A stretch of DNA of 64,000 bases from Phyllostachys edulis (Eukaryota; Streptophyta; Magnoliopsida; Poales; Poaceae): assembly GCA_036346405.1 (NCBI GenBank), contig CM070550.1, positions 14,666,115 to 14,730,114 of the forward strand, written 5' to 3'. Shown here piece by piece: positions 1-10,933 of this stretch; position 1 is the first letter of the stretch, and every line of letters starts with the position of its first letter. Made by a program: the position numbers and the translations under genes. The notes beneath the pieces are model-generated. The model had not been told where the DNA came from. It worked only from the letters and a program-made list of their open reading frames with translations, and searched no databases.

Positions 1-236
1 ATGTATTTGTGGTATATAATGCTATTGTTCATGATGGGATTTTTTATTTCCTTTGACTACTTATGATGCTATCATAAGAGATGGATTTGTGGTATATAAT
101 GCTGTTGTTCATGATGGGATTGTTTATTTTCTTTGACTACTTGTGATGCTATCATAAGAGATGGGTTTGTGGTATATAATGCGGTTGTTCATGATGGGAT
201 TGTTTATTCCCTTTGGCTGATTATGATACTAAGTTA
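1..236. repeat. 80-bp tandem repeat, about three units
   Basis: Three consecutive units begin at 1, 81 and 161. Each starts ATGnnTTTGTGGTATATAAT, contains TTCATGATGGGATT and ends ATGCTATCATAAGAG. The third unit decays after about 236. The window edge cuts the array, so more units may lie upstream. An open frame on the plus strand at 133-354 runs across the units but has no recognisable product and looks incidental. Confidence 0.9.
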
Positions 237-1069
237 TTTATTGCTATTGCACTTTGCTAAGTCATGGACTCACGCTTGTTGTATTGTGCTTTCTAGGTAC
301 CTCTCGAGGCAGCGACATATATGGGAAGGGGTAGACGTGGTGCACGTCACATAAACACAAACCACAATGAATAAACTAGTCCAATTATCCACAATCCATA
401 TTCTTGATAATTACTTTAAAATCAGTGTTGTGACCATCCTTCGTGGTGGATGTTTTGGCTGTGATCGTGGATGATCAATTTATGTTCTTAATTCTAGAAT
501 GTTTGATTTGATTATTCTATCATCCTCGTTGTTTTGCTGGTCATTGATGCTTTAGACGTATCTAGTTGATCATTAGCTGCTTGAGCATAGCAATGTTGGA
601 TTGCTTTAGACTAGTTGTTAAAGAGAAGGCTTCATGGTTTGATTTTTATTCAATTGATAGATGATATGCTTCTATTGAGTAATTATAGATTGTGCTAGTG
701 TTGAGTATTAGCTTTATGCCATTCTTGAATGAATGCTTGGTTGAATGTTTATTAAGATGTTGAGATAAGCTGGTTCAGTAGAGTTTTTGGTAGCATCCTA
801 GGCTCTATGTTGGGCTGGGGTGTTACATAGTTGATGGTTTAAAATTATTCGGACATATTCATATTATTGTTCGTCTTGATTGAATTGTTATAAACTAAAA
901 TTTAGTGCTTAAATGCTTGCTGAAATTTATGTTTGTTAAGACATCAGAATTGTTGTGTGATGAAGTTTAGCTTTTATTAGTTGTTGATTTGTTGAGAAAA
1001 AAATTATAGAGTTGATTGATGTTAGTAGTTTAGGTTGCATCTTGGCTTTCGCATAGCTAGGGTGTTACA
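237..1069 (-). other. Unclassified repeat DNA with two LTR-like ends
   Basis: This AT-rich stretch has no coding signal. It contains two similar terminal-looking motifs: a GCATCCTAGGCTC block ending in GGGGTGTTACA at 827, and a GCATCTTGGCTTTC block ending in GGGTGTTACA at 1069. Read on the minus strand both begin TGTAACACCC, a common start for plant LTRs. The second lies exactly where homology to gypsy element A begins, so an unidentified LTR element is probably inserted into A's integrase region here, with the remainder outside the window. This is inference; the other end of such an element is not visible. Confidence 0.4.
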
Positions 1070-1074
1070 TTTGG

Positions 1075-2093
1075 TGACTTCGACCATAGTGTATGGACCT
1101 TCCCATTTTGGAGAAAGTTTGTCGTGATTTGTCTAGCTCTGAATTTTTCTAAGAACCAGGTCACCCATAGCTAGGCTGCGAGGTTGCATCTTATGACTGT
1201 AGTACCTTCGCATGACTTGTTGGTAAACCGCCGATCGTATCAAGGCTTGGTTTCGTCATTCCTCAAGAAAATTGATGTCGTCGAGTCGTCGTTCTCCTTG
1301 AGCTAATTATCAATTCCGGAGGAAGCATGGCTTTAGCACCATAAACAAAAAAAAAATGGTGTTCCACCGGTCGCACGACTGGTCGTGGTTCGAATGGCCC
1401 ATAACACAGAAGGAAGTTCTTGAACCCAAGCCCCTGATCGTTTTGTTAACTAGTCGAACACTCGATGTTTCACTCCTTGCATTATTATACCATTAGCTCG
1501 CTCGACTGCTCCGTTGCTCTGCGGATGAGCGATAGAAGCGAAATGTATCTTGATACCTAGATCTTCGCAGAATTCCTAAAAATTTTCGCTCGAGAACTGG
1601 GTACCATTATCCATGATTATACGACTGGGTATGCCAAATCGTGTGATCACGTTTTTGTGAGGAACCTCTTAGCAGCCTCAGTTGTTGTTTTAACAACTGG
1701 TTCGGCTTCCATCCATTTTGGGAATGTATCAATCATTACAAATAGGAATTCAAAGCCCCTAGGTGCTTTTGGGAAAGGTCCCAAAATATCTAGTCCCCAG
1801 GTTGCAAAAGGCCAAGAAAGAGGTATTATTTGCAAAGCTTGTGCCTGCTGATGTACTTGCCGACTATGAAATTGATATTGTACACACTTCGTCACGAGCT
1901 CTTTTGCATCATGAAGGGCAGTTGGCCAGTAGTATCCTTACCTGAAGACTTTACCGACCAGTGTTCTATAAGAATGATGTGCTCTACATACTCCTCCATG
2001 TATGTCGGATGGCAACTTAATACCATCCGCTTGAGATATGCATCTTATCAACACTCCGTGAGATCCCTGTTTATAAAGGGTACTTTTGATTAG
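1075..2093 (-). pseudogene. Integrase of element A (broken)
   Basis: The catalytic core is readable in the open stretch 1895-1647 on the minus strand. It contains PLSWPFATWGLDILGPFP followed by a D-containing strand (FVMIDTFPKWMEAEPV), matching the first and second catalytic aspartates of a gypsy integrase core. The H2C2 zinc-binding part lies just upstream in other frames (about 2090-1900). The C-terminal part, readable in pieces down to 1075, matches the piece of element B at 14340-14580. Several frame changes interrupt it and the last part is lost at the junction with the left-hand repeat. It would insert element cDNA into chromosomes if intact; this copy cannot. Confidence 0.8.
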
Positions 2094-2159
2094 AGTGTAT
2101 GGTTTGTCTTTTTTAGCTATACGATCAGCCTCTATATCATCTTCGGGAATAATGTCATG

Positions 2160-2678
2160 CTAAAGATAATTGTAGATCGACATCATCCAATTGCTACTAG
2201 GATCAATTTGTACGCCCTCTAGTGAAGCATCTAAGTCCTCAAAATGCTCGACCACCGAGGGTGAATCGAGTTGCTCGCAGAAAACTCCGAGCAGGACAGG
2301 TGACCTTGTGGAGGCCATCCGCACCAACTGGTCTGCCAGAAAGTTTTCCTTTCTAGGAATGTGTTGGATATGGAAACCGAAGAAGTGCTTTTCGAGTTTC
2401 CGTACTTCCGCCAAATAAGATGGTATCTTGGTACTTGAGCATTGATACTCTTTCCTGACTTGATTCGCTACTAGTTGAGAATCGCCTTTCACTAGTAATC
2501 TGCGAATCCTGAGCGCTCTGGCTGCTCGGAGTCTTACAAGTAAACCTTCGTATTTCGCCACATTGTTTGTAGCAGAAAAGTTTAATTGAATGACGTATTT
2601 GATCTGTTCTCCAGTAGAGGGTATCAAAACAACTCTAGCCCCTATATCTTTAAGCATCAAGAAACTGTCAAAGCACAT
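2160..2678 (-). pseudogene. Second (archaeal-type) RNase H of element A
   Basis: One open frame covers the whole domain. It has a GARVVLIPSTGEQIKY strand, NNVAKYEGLL, and the LLVKGDSQLVANQV strand with its aspartate. The C-terminal HIPRKENFLADQLVRMAS segment carries the usual N-x-x-A-D motif. This domain sits between the first RNase H and the integrase, an arrangement known from plant Tat elements. The first strand, where the family has YFNGSLTLSGSGAG (as in element B), reads MCFDSFLMLKDIGAR here, so the initial active-site region is altered. It is part of a dead polyprotein. Confidence 0.8.
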
Positions 2679-2819
2679 TGTCCACTCATCTTGGTGTTCG
2701 TACTCGAGCCCTTGGGTGGGTTCAGGGTTCGCCCATTCGACAATGAATTCTACTAAAGCCTAGGACTTTATCGCTGTTCATGAGATAAAATAGAGGTCAA
2801 ACGGCCCAAGCTTGACCGC

Positions 2820-4010
2820 CTATTTTGCTATTCGTCCTCTTGATTCCCTATTTTTGAGAACTTGACTAAGGGGATATCCAGTAGGTACGACCACTCTGTG
2901 GGCTTGAAAGTAATGTCTTAGTTTCCTCGAAGCCATAAGGAGACCATATAGCAACTTTTGTACTCGTGGATATCGTTCCTTTGGTCTATGTAAGACTTCA
3001 CTTACGTAATATACCGGTCGTTGGATGTTGTCACGCTCAACGACCAGTACTGCACTGACCGTTTGTGGCGTTGCAGCCATGTACATCAACAATATTTCTC
3101 TCGATCTTGGAGACACTAAGACTAGGGCACTCAAAAGGTACTTCTTAAGCTCTTCAAATGCATCGTTTGCCTCTTTAGTCTATTCGAAACTTCCATATTT
3201 TCGGAGAAGCTTGAAGAAATGTAATCATTTTTCTTCTAACCATGCTATGAAACGACTCAGCGCTGCCATACAATCAGTTAGTTTTTGGACTTTTTTCTTT
3301 GTGGTTGGAGGGCACATCTGGTCGATGGCCAAAATTTTGTTGGGTTTTCTTCAATTCCTTTAGCCGAAACTAGGAACCTAAGAAGCTTTCCAGAAGAAAT
3401 TCCAAACATGCACTTGTCTGGATTTAACTTAAGGTTATATCTTCTTAAGTTATTAAAAGTTTCTTATAGGTCAGAAATGTGGTCACCAGCATTGATGCTT
3501 TTCACAACCAAGTCATCAATGCAGGCTTCCAGATTTCGACCTATCTTAGGATTAAAGGTTTTTGCATTAACCTCTGAAAAGTTGCACCAGCATTCTTAAG
3601 TCCAAATGGCATCTTAACATAGCAGTAAGTGCCATATAGAGTGATGAAGGAAGTTTTCTCTTCATCATCCTTACTCATATTAATCTGGTGGTACCCTGAA
3701 TACGCATCCAAAAACTTAACAACTCACACCCGGAAGTAAAGTCTACAAGTTGATCAATGCGTGGAAGGGGAAAGTCATCCTTCAGACAAGCTTTATTAAG
3801 ATCTGTGAAGTCAATACACATTCGTCATTTTCCATTGCTTTTTCTAACCATTACAGGATTGGTGAGCCACTCTGGGTGGTCGACTTCACGAAAGAATCTA
3901 GCCTTGAGGAGCTTGTCGATCTCCGACTAGATTGCTTCCTTCCGATCAGGTGCGCAGAGCCTTACCTTCTGCTTGACCAGCTTTTTGTCAGGTTGGAGAG
4001 GTAGCATGTG
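2820..4010 (-). pseudogene. Reverse transcriptase and first RNase H of element A (broken)
   Basis: Minus-strand reading recovers RT pieces in several frames, including HQINMSKDDEEKT around 3690-3640 and RNLEACIDDLVVKS around 3540-3490. The catalytic box is therefore CIDD instead of the YVDD seen in elements B, C and D. The RNase H end is open at 3134-2820 and contains VERDNIQRPVYYVSEVL and HYFQAHRVVV. Multiple frameshifts separate the pieces. It would copy element RNA into DNA and degrade the template; this copy is inactive. Confidence 0.8.
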
Positions 4011-4103
4011 CTCGATCACCTCCCTAAGGACTCTGGGCATGTGAGACGCCTGCCAGGTGAATACGTCCAGGTTTGCTTGAAGGAAGGAGACGAGCGACTC
4101 TTC

Positions 4104-4925
4104 CTATTTGGAGTTGAGTCCTACCCCAACCAGTACCTTTTGGGCAGATGCGTTAGCATTTCCTGACCCAGACTTCATTTGGACGCTTTCCAGAGAAGCG
4201 CCTTTATCGAATGGAACCTTCTTGGTCTGGTCGGAAGGCTTTGGGACCATCTTTGGTCTTGAGTGCTTGACCTGCATGGAAGGCGGATTAGTTTCCCTGG
4301 TCGAAAGCTCGTCGACCAGTTCTAGGGATTTCCGATCGTATGCATATGCCATTTTTCTATCTCCTTGAACCGTGATGACTCTTTTTGGTCCTGACATATT
4401 TAATCTCTGATAGTTGTAATGCGTAGCTATCAAGAATTTAGCCAATGCCGGAAGACCAAGGATTCCAATGTATGCGGTTTCGAAATCCACCACATCAAAT
4501 GGAATATTTTCTGTTCGAAAGTTGTTAGGTCTTCCGAACGTAACCGGTAGGTACAATTAACCTATCAGTTTAGCAGTAAAACCAGGAACTATGTCATGGA
4601 AGGCATATTTCACAGGTTTTACTTTTGTCTTGGGAATTTGCATTTGTTCCAATGCTCTCGTAAATAAAATATTTAAAGAGCTACCTCCATCTATCAAGAC
4701 TCGATTAACTTTGCAATTATTAATTGTAGGTTCAACAACTATAGGGAACCTACCTGGTCGAGTCGACGGGATGAGATAGTCTTCTTTGTTGAAGGAGATG
4801 ATTGTTTTCGACCACCTGGATGGCTTGACGGTGATCGGAGACTCAGCAAGGTTCACCTCCCGCTCCACGACCTTCAGATGGTGCCTTGATTCGTACGACG
4901 AAGATCCACTGAAGATCATATCCAC
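4104..4925 (-). pseudogene. Aspartic protease region of element A
   Basis: The retropepsin-like region contains RVLIDGGSSLNILF (active-site D-G-G-S) and ILGLPALAKFLIATHY, the second conserved strand. The frame is continuous except for a stop at 4557, where LIG-stop-LYLPVTFG replaces the LIGQVSLPLTFG of the sister elements. That is a CAA to TAA change. Upstream, PSRWSKTIISFNKEDYLIP and TRPGRFPIVVEPTINNCK are the conserved approach to the active site in this family. It would process the Gag-Pol polyprotein. Confidence 0.85.
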
Positions 4926-4959
4926 AGTGTGCTAAGGCTCCTGGTACTCCATTTCTTCG

Positions 4960-7233
4960 TCATCATCTTTGTCCTTCTTGGATCTTGGTTCTCCAAGTTC
5001 CTATATGGAAGAGAAGGGACCTTTACCTGAGTAATAGTCCTCCAGCTTCTTTTGCCAGGCCCGGCAGGTGCGCAAATCATGCCCCGCTACCTGATAAAGT
5101 GGACATCACTTCTTATTCTTCTTGTATTCGTCGGTTGGGGCTTTTGCCTTGTTTCAACTGGAATAGTCTTTCTTACCCTGGGTAAACTTTTCTGGAATCG
5201 CAAAAACTTATTTGTTGTCGGTCTTGTGATTCTTCTTACCCTTGTGAGCCTTTTTATGCTTATTCTCTTGTTTCTCCAGGCCATGCTGGGGAATTTTCTC
5301 TTTTCGATCAATGGCTTCGCTCCATTCGACCGATTCACTAGCTGCTGCATATTTGTCAGCCATGTCAAAAAGTTCGACGGTTGTGTGTAGAGGCTTCATT
5401 GCAATATCCTCCGTAAACCGTCGATTCCTCAATCCTGCTTTCAAAGCCTAGATAACGGAAGACTCTGCGACCTCTGGAATAGTGTTTCGAACCTGCCTAA
5501 ACCTCTTGATATATTAATGAAGAGTTTTATTGGTCTTTTGCCTGATCCGATGTAGAATGTCATCTTTTCTGGGGCGGTCGTATGTCCCATGGAAATTTGC
5601 GATCAGTAAATCGCAGAGCTGCTCCCAAGTGTAGATAGATCCGATCGGTAGGTTAGGCAACCATGACCGGGCAGATCCTTCTAGGACTGTGGGCAAGTAG
5701 TTTGCCATCACTTTGTCATTACCACCAGCAACTTTGATGACGGTAGTATAAATCTAAAGAAATTCTATTGGGTTCTAAGTCCCATTAAACTTCTCTATGT
5801 TGGCTAATCGAAACCTGTCTAGCCAACGAACAGCTTGGAGCCCTGCCGAGAATGCTCGACAGTCCGTAATAGAATCGTGGCGCCTTCTTTGAAAAGGAGC
5901 CGTATTGTAGTCGGTTGGAGACCGGTTCCTTAGATTAGAGTACCTAGTATCCGGTGTCCTAATCCTGTCGTGGACATTGGAAAAACATCTTTGACCACCT
6001 GCTTGGTTCAGGTGATGTCGAAGATCACCTGACCCAAGCGGTTGTTCCTCTTGACGAGGAGGATAAGTGACTGCTGGGAAGAGCCATCTTCCCTCGTGAC
6101 TCCCTAATCAGAATCTACAATAGGGTCTTGGTATCTTTCGGTCCTCCGTCTGACCATGTTGTCCTCTACTGAGAGAGGAACGCTAGGACGAAGTCATCAT
6201 CTGACTTTGTGAGTTCCTTTGCTCCCAGTATATTTCTATACACTGCATGGTCTGTTGGAGAATCTCCGACACCTGCCCTACAAGTTGAACGTAACTCGGA
6301 GTCTCTGCCAGAGTAGGATCTGGGTTATTTAGAATGTCATGAACCCGATGCAGGTTTTGAATCGTTACCGAAGGTCTTGGAGAATTCCCGCCTGTGAAGG
6401 GCATTCGATGAGTTGAATGTCCCTCTGACCTTCTGGTTTGTCCTGTCCGACCTATCACGCGTTGTGAGGTAGGAACAGACGAATTAACTGATCGATGTCC
6501 ATCAGTTCGTTCGCCTCCGCCAGTTGGTGCTTAAGCGTCCGCACCATTTTCATCAACAAGTGGTGGTGGGACAAGCCTTGGAGGACTATGCACAACATCT
6601 TGATTGGTATCTTCGATTGCGTTAACCTCATGGCGCCAACAGCAATCCTCCGATGAGCTCCTGTTGTAACTAAGGGAGAGCCTTCCAGTGCTTCTGCAAG
6701 GATCCTCCATGATGGGGAGCGGTTTGAGATTACCACCTTCAGTGGGCTTTGTGGTGGACTCAACATGATGCAGTGGATTGCCGACCGTATGCTGAGTTTT
6801 ACCATGCCCACTTGGACTGCGATCGGTGATAACTTCATTGACACCTTCACAAGATGTCGGTTGGCCCCCTGGAATCCATAGGAGCCGTTGGTGAATACTG
6901 GTCGCCCATGACAATATCGAGAGTACATGGACTCTCTGATTGCAGTGTTGGGCTTCTGTCGCCAATCTTGCCGGTCGGGTGGAATGGGCTTGTAGAGGTG
7001 TTCGAACATTTCGAACTGGTCAGAACGACCAGTTCCTCTGGGAGCACCACGGATGGTGGTGGTGAATCCTCATCTATTCGGTCGATCTCGCTAGTCTCAG
7101 CGAGTGGCGAGCCGACGGAAGAGGATGATGACGACATCCTGTTTTCCTCCATAGTGTGGATGCATGTGTCCATGTCAAGGTTGGAGTAGTCCGTCAGGTC
7201 GAACCGGTTTTCCTCATCCCAAGTCCTCGTCAT
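4960..7233 (-). pseudogene. gag of element A (broken)
   Basis: The first ATG chosen is at 7233, giving MTRTWDEENRFDLTDYSN, the counterpart of the GEWNEENWFDLADY start of elements B, C and E. The acidic N-terminal part is open to about 6850, then frames change. The Retrotrans_gag core is open at 5711-5514 (YLPTVLEGSARSWL, TWEQLCDLLIANFHGTY). Around 5100-5050 the knuckle reads C-P-L-Y-x4-G-H-D-L-R-T-C, so the second zinc ligand (H in the sister elements) is Y. Gag would form the particle that packages element RNA; this copy has frameshifts and cannot. Confidence 0.8.
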
Positions 7234-7314
7234 GATCGCATGAGTGATGATGGAGCGAAGGAAAGTGAATGAGGATTGTGAGTGAAGTAGTCTTCGAGAA
7301 CTCAACGCCTTCTT

Positions 7315-7333
7315 CCCCACGGACGGCGTCAGC
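7315..7333 (-). promoter_or_regulatory. Primer binding site of element A
   Basis: On the minus strand the LTR end TTGACA is followed by GCTGACGCCGTCCGTGGGG. It aligns with the GTTGGCGCCGTCCGTGGGG site of elements B and E with two changes. The TGGCGCC core resembles sites used for tRNA-Asp in plant gypsy elements, but the match is imperfect and the tRNA is not certain. Confidence 0.65.
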
Positions 7334-7596
7334 TGTCAACGATCGAGTCGCCGATCTTCCGAAATAAATAGAGAAAAATGGCAAAGAGTTTTTGGGAGAG
7401 AATAAGATTGCTCTTTATTGCAATGAACTGGATCCTTTACAGGGGTGCCTTCGACAAGGCAGAGGACCAATCATAATTACACTGAGAATGTGGTGTGCTA
7501 TGCTTCGGATCGTATACAATTGCTTATATGTCTTCTCTGATGATTGTTATCTGATGTGTCGAATCTATCTCTTTTCGATGTCCATCATCTGCCTTT
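7334..7596 (-). repeat. Partial 5' LTR of element A
   Basis: On the minus strand this 263-bp segment ends TTGACA directly before the primer site and carries an AATAAA poly(A)-type signal (GCAATAAAGAGC). Its upstream end does not start with TG and is fused directly to copia LTR sequence, so the U3 part is probably missing. It is unlike the LTRs of B-E. An alternative start TGATGGACATC about 11 bases inside is possible. Confidence 0.6.
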
Positions 7597-8082
7597 AAAT
7601 ACGTACTGCCAACTAATCTTCAGTCGGACCGGGTTGCGGTAGTACCACACTACTATCCCAATCATACCGCTGTGCGGTAGTACCACCACCAACACGTCGG
7701 TACCACCGATCTTTCTGAGAAATGCATAGTTGGCTTCCAAAATAAAATCTAAGTGCATGCATGATCCTATATTGATCCAAATGGCACAAGAATATGCTAT
7801 CAAGTTACTAGTCATGATCCCTCTTAATAGTATGTCATTTAACCTAAAATCCGGCCTTCCATCCTTTTCTCCTAAGACCGATAAATACAAAAAGGATTCT
7901 AGACTACTTATACCTTGTCTTTGAACCATATTGATCTTCATGTTGACCTTTAGCATGCATCTCCAGGTTGTTATATTCGTCATCGAGACTAAACCTTTTT
8001 AAACACTCAATAAACATATTAGTCCCATAACACATAATGTCATTAATTACCAAAATAATTTTTAGGGGCCTAGATGCTTTCA
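7597..8082 (-). repeat. 3' LTR of the copia element, truncated
   Basis: The minus strand begins TGAAAGCATCTAGGCC at 8082 and is colinear with the 5' LTR (29037 down to about 28553). Homology stops at about 7597 where element A's LTR remnant begins, so roughly the last 1,065 bp of a 1,550-bp LTR are missing. It contains two GCGGTAGTACC motifs. Confidence 0.85.
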
Positions 8083-8098
8083 ATCTCCCCCTTTTTGG
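8083..8098 (-). promoter_or_regulatory. Polypurine tract of the copia element
   Basis: The minus strand reads CCAAAAAGGGGGAGAT immediately before the 3' LTR. This is the second-strand primer site and is characteristic of the SIRE/Opie/Maximus group, where an AAAGGGGGAGA block precedes the LTR. Confidence 0.85.
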
Positions 8099-8639
8099 TA
8101 ATTGATGACAACCCAATCAATGTGTGAGAAAGATATAGTTTTGAATATAGCACTTGTTGTGAAACGAGTTGTATATTCTTGTTGTGACTTTAACAAAATA
8201 ATTCTTTCAATGAGCTTAAACATTTTTGAGAATTATTTGCTTGTTACAGTCATTACAAAGAAAGCTCTCCCTAAACTTGTGCATATAAATGAGAGGATGT
8301 TTTTACAAGCACATGTAGATATTTTAAAAAATATTGGCGGAGTTTCTTTTGCTTGTTGAAACTTGAGAGAATTGACAATATTATAAATAACCATGAGATA
8401 AAAATTGCAATTCATCGAGAGTAACTTAACCATAATATCCATAACCAAGTTCAACAAGATATCATAAAGAGAAGAGAACATAATACCATAACAATGTTTA
8501 AACTAGGCTATTACAAGCACACAAGTTCCAAGTATTAAACACAACATGTTCAACATAGATTATATAATAGATAGTAGCAGCAGCTCAAACTTCTTGACTC
8601 CCCCTTAATCTTTCAATCCTTTCTCCTCCTAACTTCTCC

Positions 8640-10001
8640 GCCTTTGGCATCAAAATACCAAAAAGTCACTCAGCGGGATCTTGAGGAGGTGGTGGAGCTT
8701 GAGAGGTTGAAGCCATTGGAGGTGTGTTGAGCGACGTCGTCCATAGCGATTTGGAGTGGTCAAGGCTTGCTCAAGTGCACTCACACTCTCTATCAAAGCT
8801 GCTAGCCTATTATTGGTTTTAGATTGAAATTCTTGCTGAGAATTTCTAATCTCTAGAATAGCCGAATAGATTTGAGAGAGGGAAACTTGTCCTTCTGCTG
8901 GAGCATCTTCTTGAGCAGCTTCCCTTTGCTGAACCTGAGAATGAACAGCTGCAGGAATAGGAGGACCCTCACGTGGCTTGTATGGCTTGTGGACAGATCC
9001 CAAGCCTCCACGATAATCAGTCTTCCAAAGGATCAAAAGTCATAATGTAAGGAGCATAGTTGATTCTCTTGACTTGATCATTTTTGGAAGAAGCAATTTC
9101 CCTAAGGATAACATCTACCACATCAAATTTCCTCCCATGCATAATATTATCTATTAAATTCCAAGCATGTCTTCTTATGGCATCAAAGTTCCCGCTCTTA
9201 GAAAGAATGGTATGGTTGATGATCCTGTTGACCAAACGTGGAATAGGCAGGAGACCGCCTATTTTTCCTGGAGTATATCTGACATTCTGATCATAGTACT
9301 CTGTCCAGGCTGGAACTAAAAGAGTAGGTCTCTCATAAACTTTCTCATAGCTGCTTGACGTTGTCTTTAGAGCAAGCTCAAACTCATGCTTGTGGCAATC
9401 CAAATAACTGGTCCCTGTCATCCATGCTAACCGACTGAAATTAGGAGATACATACAATGTAGCATAGAATTGTCTGATAATCTCCTCCTCGTAGTCACAC
9501 CTGAGTGCTACAAGGTCATGAATACCAGCTCTTTGAATATGTTTCATCATACTTGTCCAGAGAATTAAGATGCGGCCAATCCACAAACTTATGATTAGCA
9601 AACTGCTTGTGGGGACCATACATTTGCTCATACACCAATTCCTGAAATTTAGTGTGGAACTTAGGATTTGTAGATGAATCTGGAAGCACAAATTGATTTC
9701 TATGACGCATTAAAGCATATTCATCAGCAGTGATTGTCCTCAAATTTATTTGTTGCTCCTCAGGTTCTCTTATTTCCTCATCTACCTCAGTTGCAGCCTC
9801 AGATTTTGTTTCTGCTTGAGTTGAACTCTCCTCATTTTTTGTATCAGTGGGAGCAGGACCTTGTCCTCCATCTTCGCTTCCTTTTCGTCGTTCCTCTGGA
9901 TTTTCTTCAGGAGCAGGAGCTGCAGGTGGCTGAGAAGATGTTTGACCTCTTGGAGGGCCATAGGACTTGTGAGTGATGATCCTTGTCCTTGGCATCTTCA
10001 A
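8640..10001 (-). pseudogene. Extra 3' ORF of the copia element (env-like position)
   Basis: The start chosen is the ATG at 10001 (MKMPRTRIITHKSYGPP), followed by a Pro/Glu/Ser-rich acidic segment. The conserved core contains EEEIIRQFYATLYVSP, RLAWMTGTSYLDCHKHEFELAL and GGLLPIPRLVNRIINHTILSKSGNFDAI. These features match the plant transposon protein domain often found in SIRE-type elements and in antisense genes of gypsy elements. A C-terminal QEFQSKTNNRLAALIESVSAL segment looks coiled-coil. The reading moves between three frames (10001-9516, 9691-9017, 9036-8650), so it is broken. Its function is not established. The position, between RNase H and the 3' LTR, is where retroviruses have env, but no signal peptide or membrane segment is convincing. 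Confidence 0.75.
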
Positions 10002-10079
10002 ATAGAGAGGCTAGATTATAGAGAGAATAAGAGATTAACCAAAATATGTTTAATTTTGAATGGAATGAACTGTCTGTTT

Positions 10080-10710
10080 TATCAGAGAAATCGGTAGTAC
10101 TAATGTTCAAGTGGCGGTAGTACCGGGATGCGAAAGTACCATTGTTCACTGGCCGGTATGACCGCATCGCGATAGTTCCACGCACGACGAGCGGTAGTAC
10201 CACTTCTCTAAACATGTTCTAGGGCACGAAATTGCTTGGATTTTTTGGTGTCTTTAATGGATTGAATCCATGTAATAGATGCATCGACATCACAAGACAC
10301 TTGCGTAGCAATTTTCCCGAGAAAAACTAATTGAATCATCCACATTCCTAATTAACCCGAATTGTGACCTAGGGTTTGAAGGTAAGGCAAAAGAGGGGAT
10401 TTGAAAATTTTTACCTTGAGATCCAAGGGAGAGGAACCCTTAGGATGCAAGAAATCGACAAGAATCGAAGAAATCTAGAAGAGATTTGAGGATTTCTTGA
10501 GAGGTTTTGAGAGCTTCTTCGGTTAGAGAGATAGGAGAGCAAACGGGTGCGGAACTAGTGTGGAAGGACCGCTCGGAAGGTGAAAGGGTAAACACCGTGC
10601 GAGAGTAGTTAATGCCCTTTTACAACCGATGCGGTAGTACCGTAGGTTACACGTCGGTAGTACCGCAACACAATAGTACCGTTGTTAAACCGCTGGTAGT
10701 TCTGATTTTT
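10080..10710. repeat. Internal cluster of GCGGTAGTACC motifs
   Basis: The non-coding region between the extra ORF and RNase H holds at least six close copies of CGGTAGTACC (about 10089, 10113, 10192, 10630, 10653, 10671) plus weaker versions. The same motif recurs in the element's own LTRs (28180-28640 and 7637-7680). The cluster sits just upstream of the extra ORF's start when read on the minus strand. It may be LTR-derived or a shared control sequence; no TATA box was assigned. Confidence 0.6.
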
Positions 10711-10933
10711 CTGGAACTTCAGGAACAGGGTTTGGAAAAGAGAATTATGCAAATGATCCTTAGTTTTGCACTTAAATAAATAACATTCAGGATCATTATG
10801 AATTGAGGAGACTAATGTCTATCCAAGAACATAGTTTTTATGATCATAGAGGTTTTTAAGAAAATATTTAAAAATATCTTTCTTAAAAGCTTCAAATAGA
10901 ACAAAGTAGGAACAAAGTGCATGAAGCATGTGT

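Larger units (their letters stand above)
1070..7596 (-). mobile_element. Ty3/gypsy element A, Tat lineage, truncated at both ends
   Basis: The order on the minus strand is partial 5' LTR, primer site, gag, protease, reverse transcriptase, RNase H, second RNase H and integrase. The second RNase H (about 2678-2160) is the archaeal-type domain that marks the plant Tat lineage. All coding parts are broken by stops and shifts. The 5' LTR remnant ends abruptly at 7596 against the copia 3' LTR. The integrase end stops at about 1070 against foreign sequence, so no 3' LTR is present. It is close to elements B-E in coding sequence but has a different LTR. Confidence 0.85.

Noticed and set aside
8640..10001. 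Reading the copia extra ORF as a true envelope gene
   Set aside because: No convincing signal peptide, membrane anchor or glycoprotein features; the conserved core matches a plant transposon protein domain instead.
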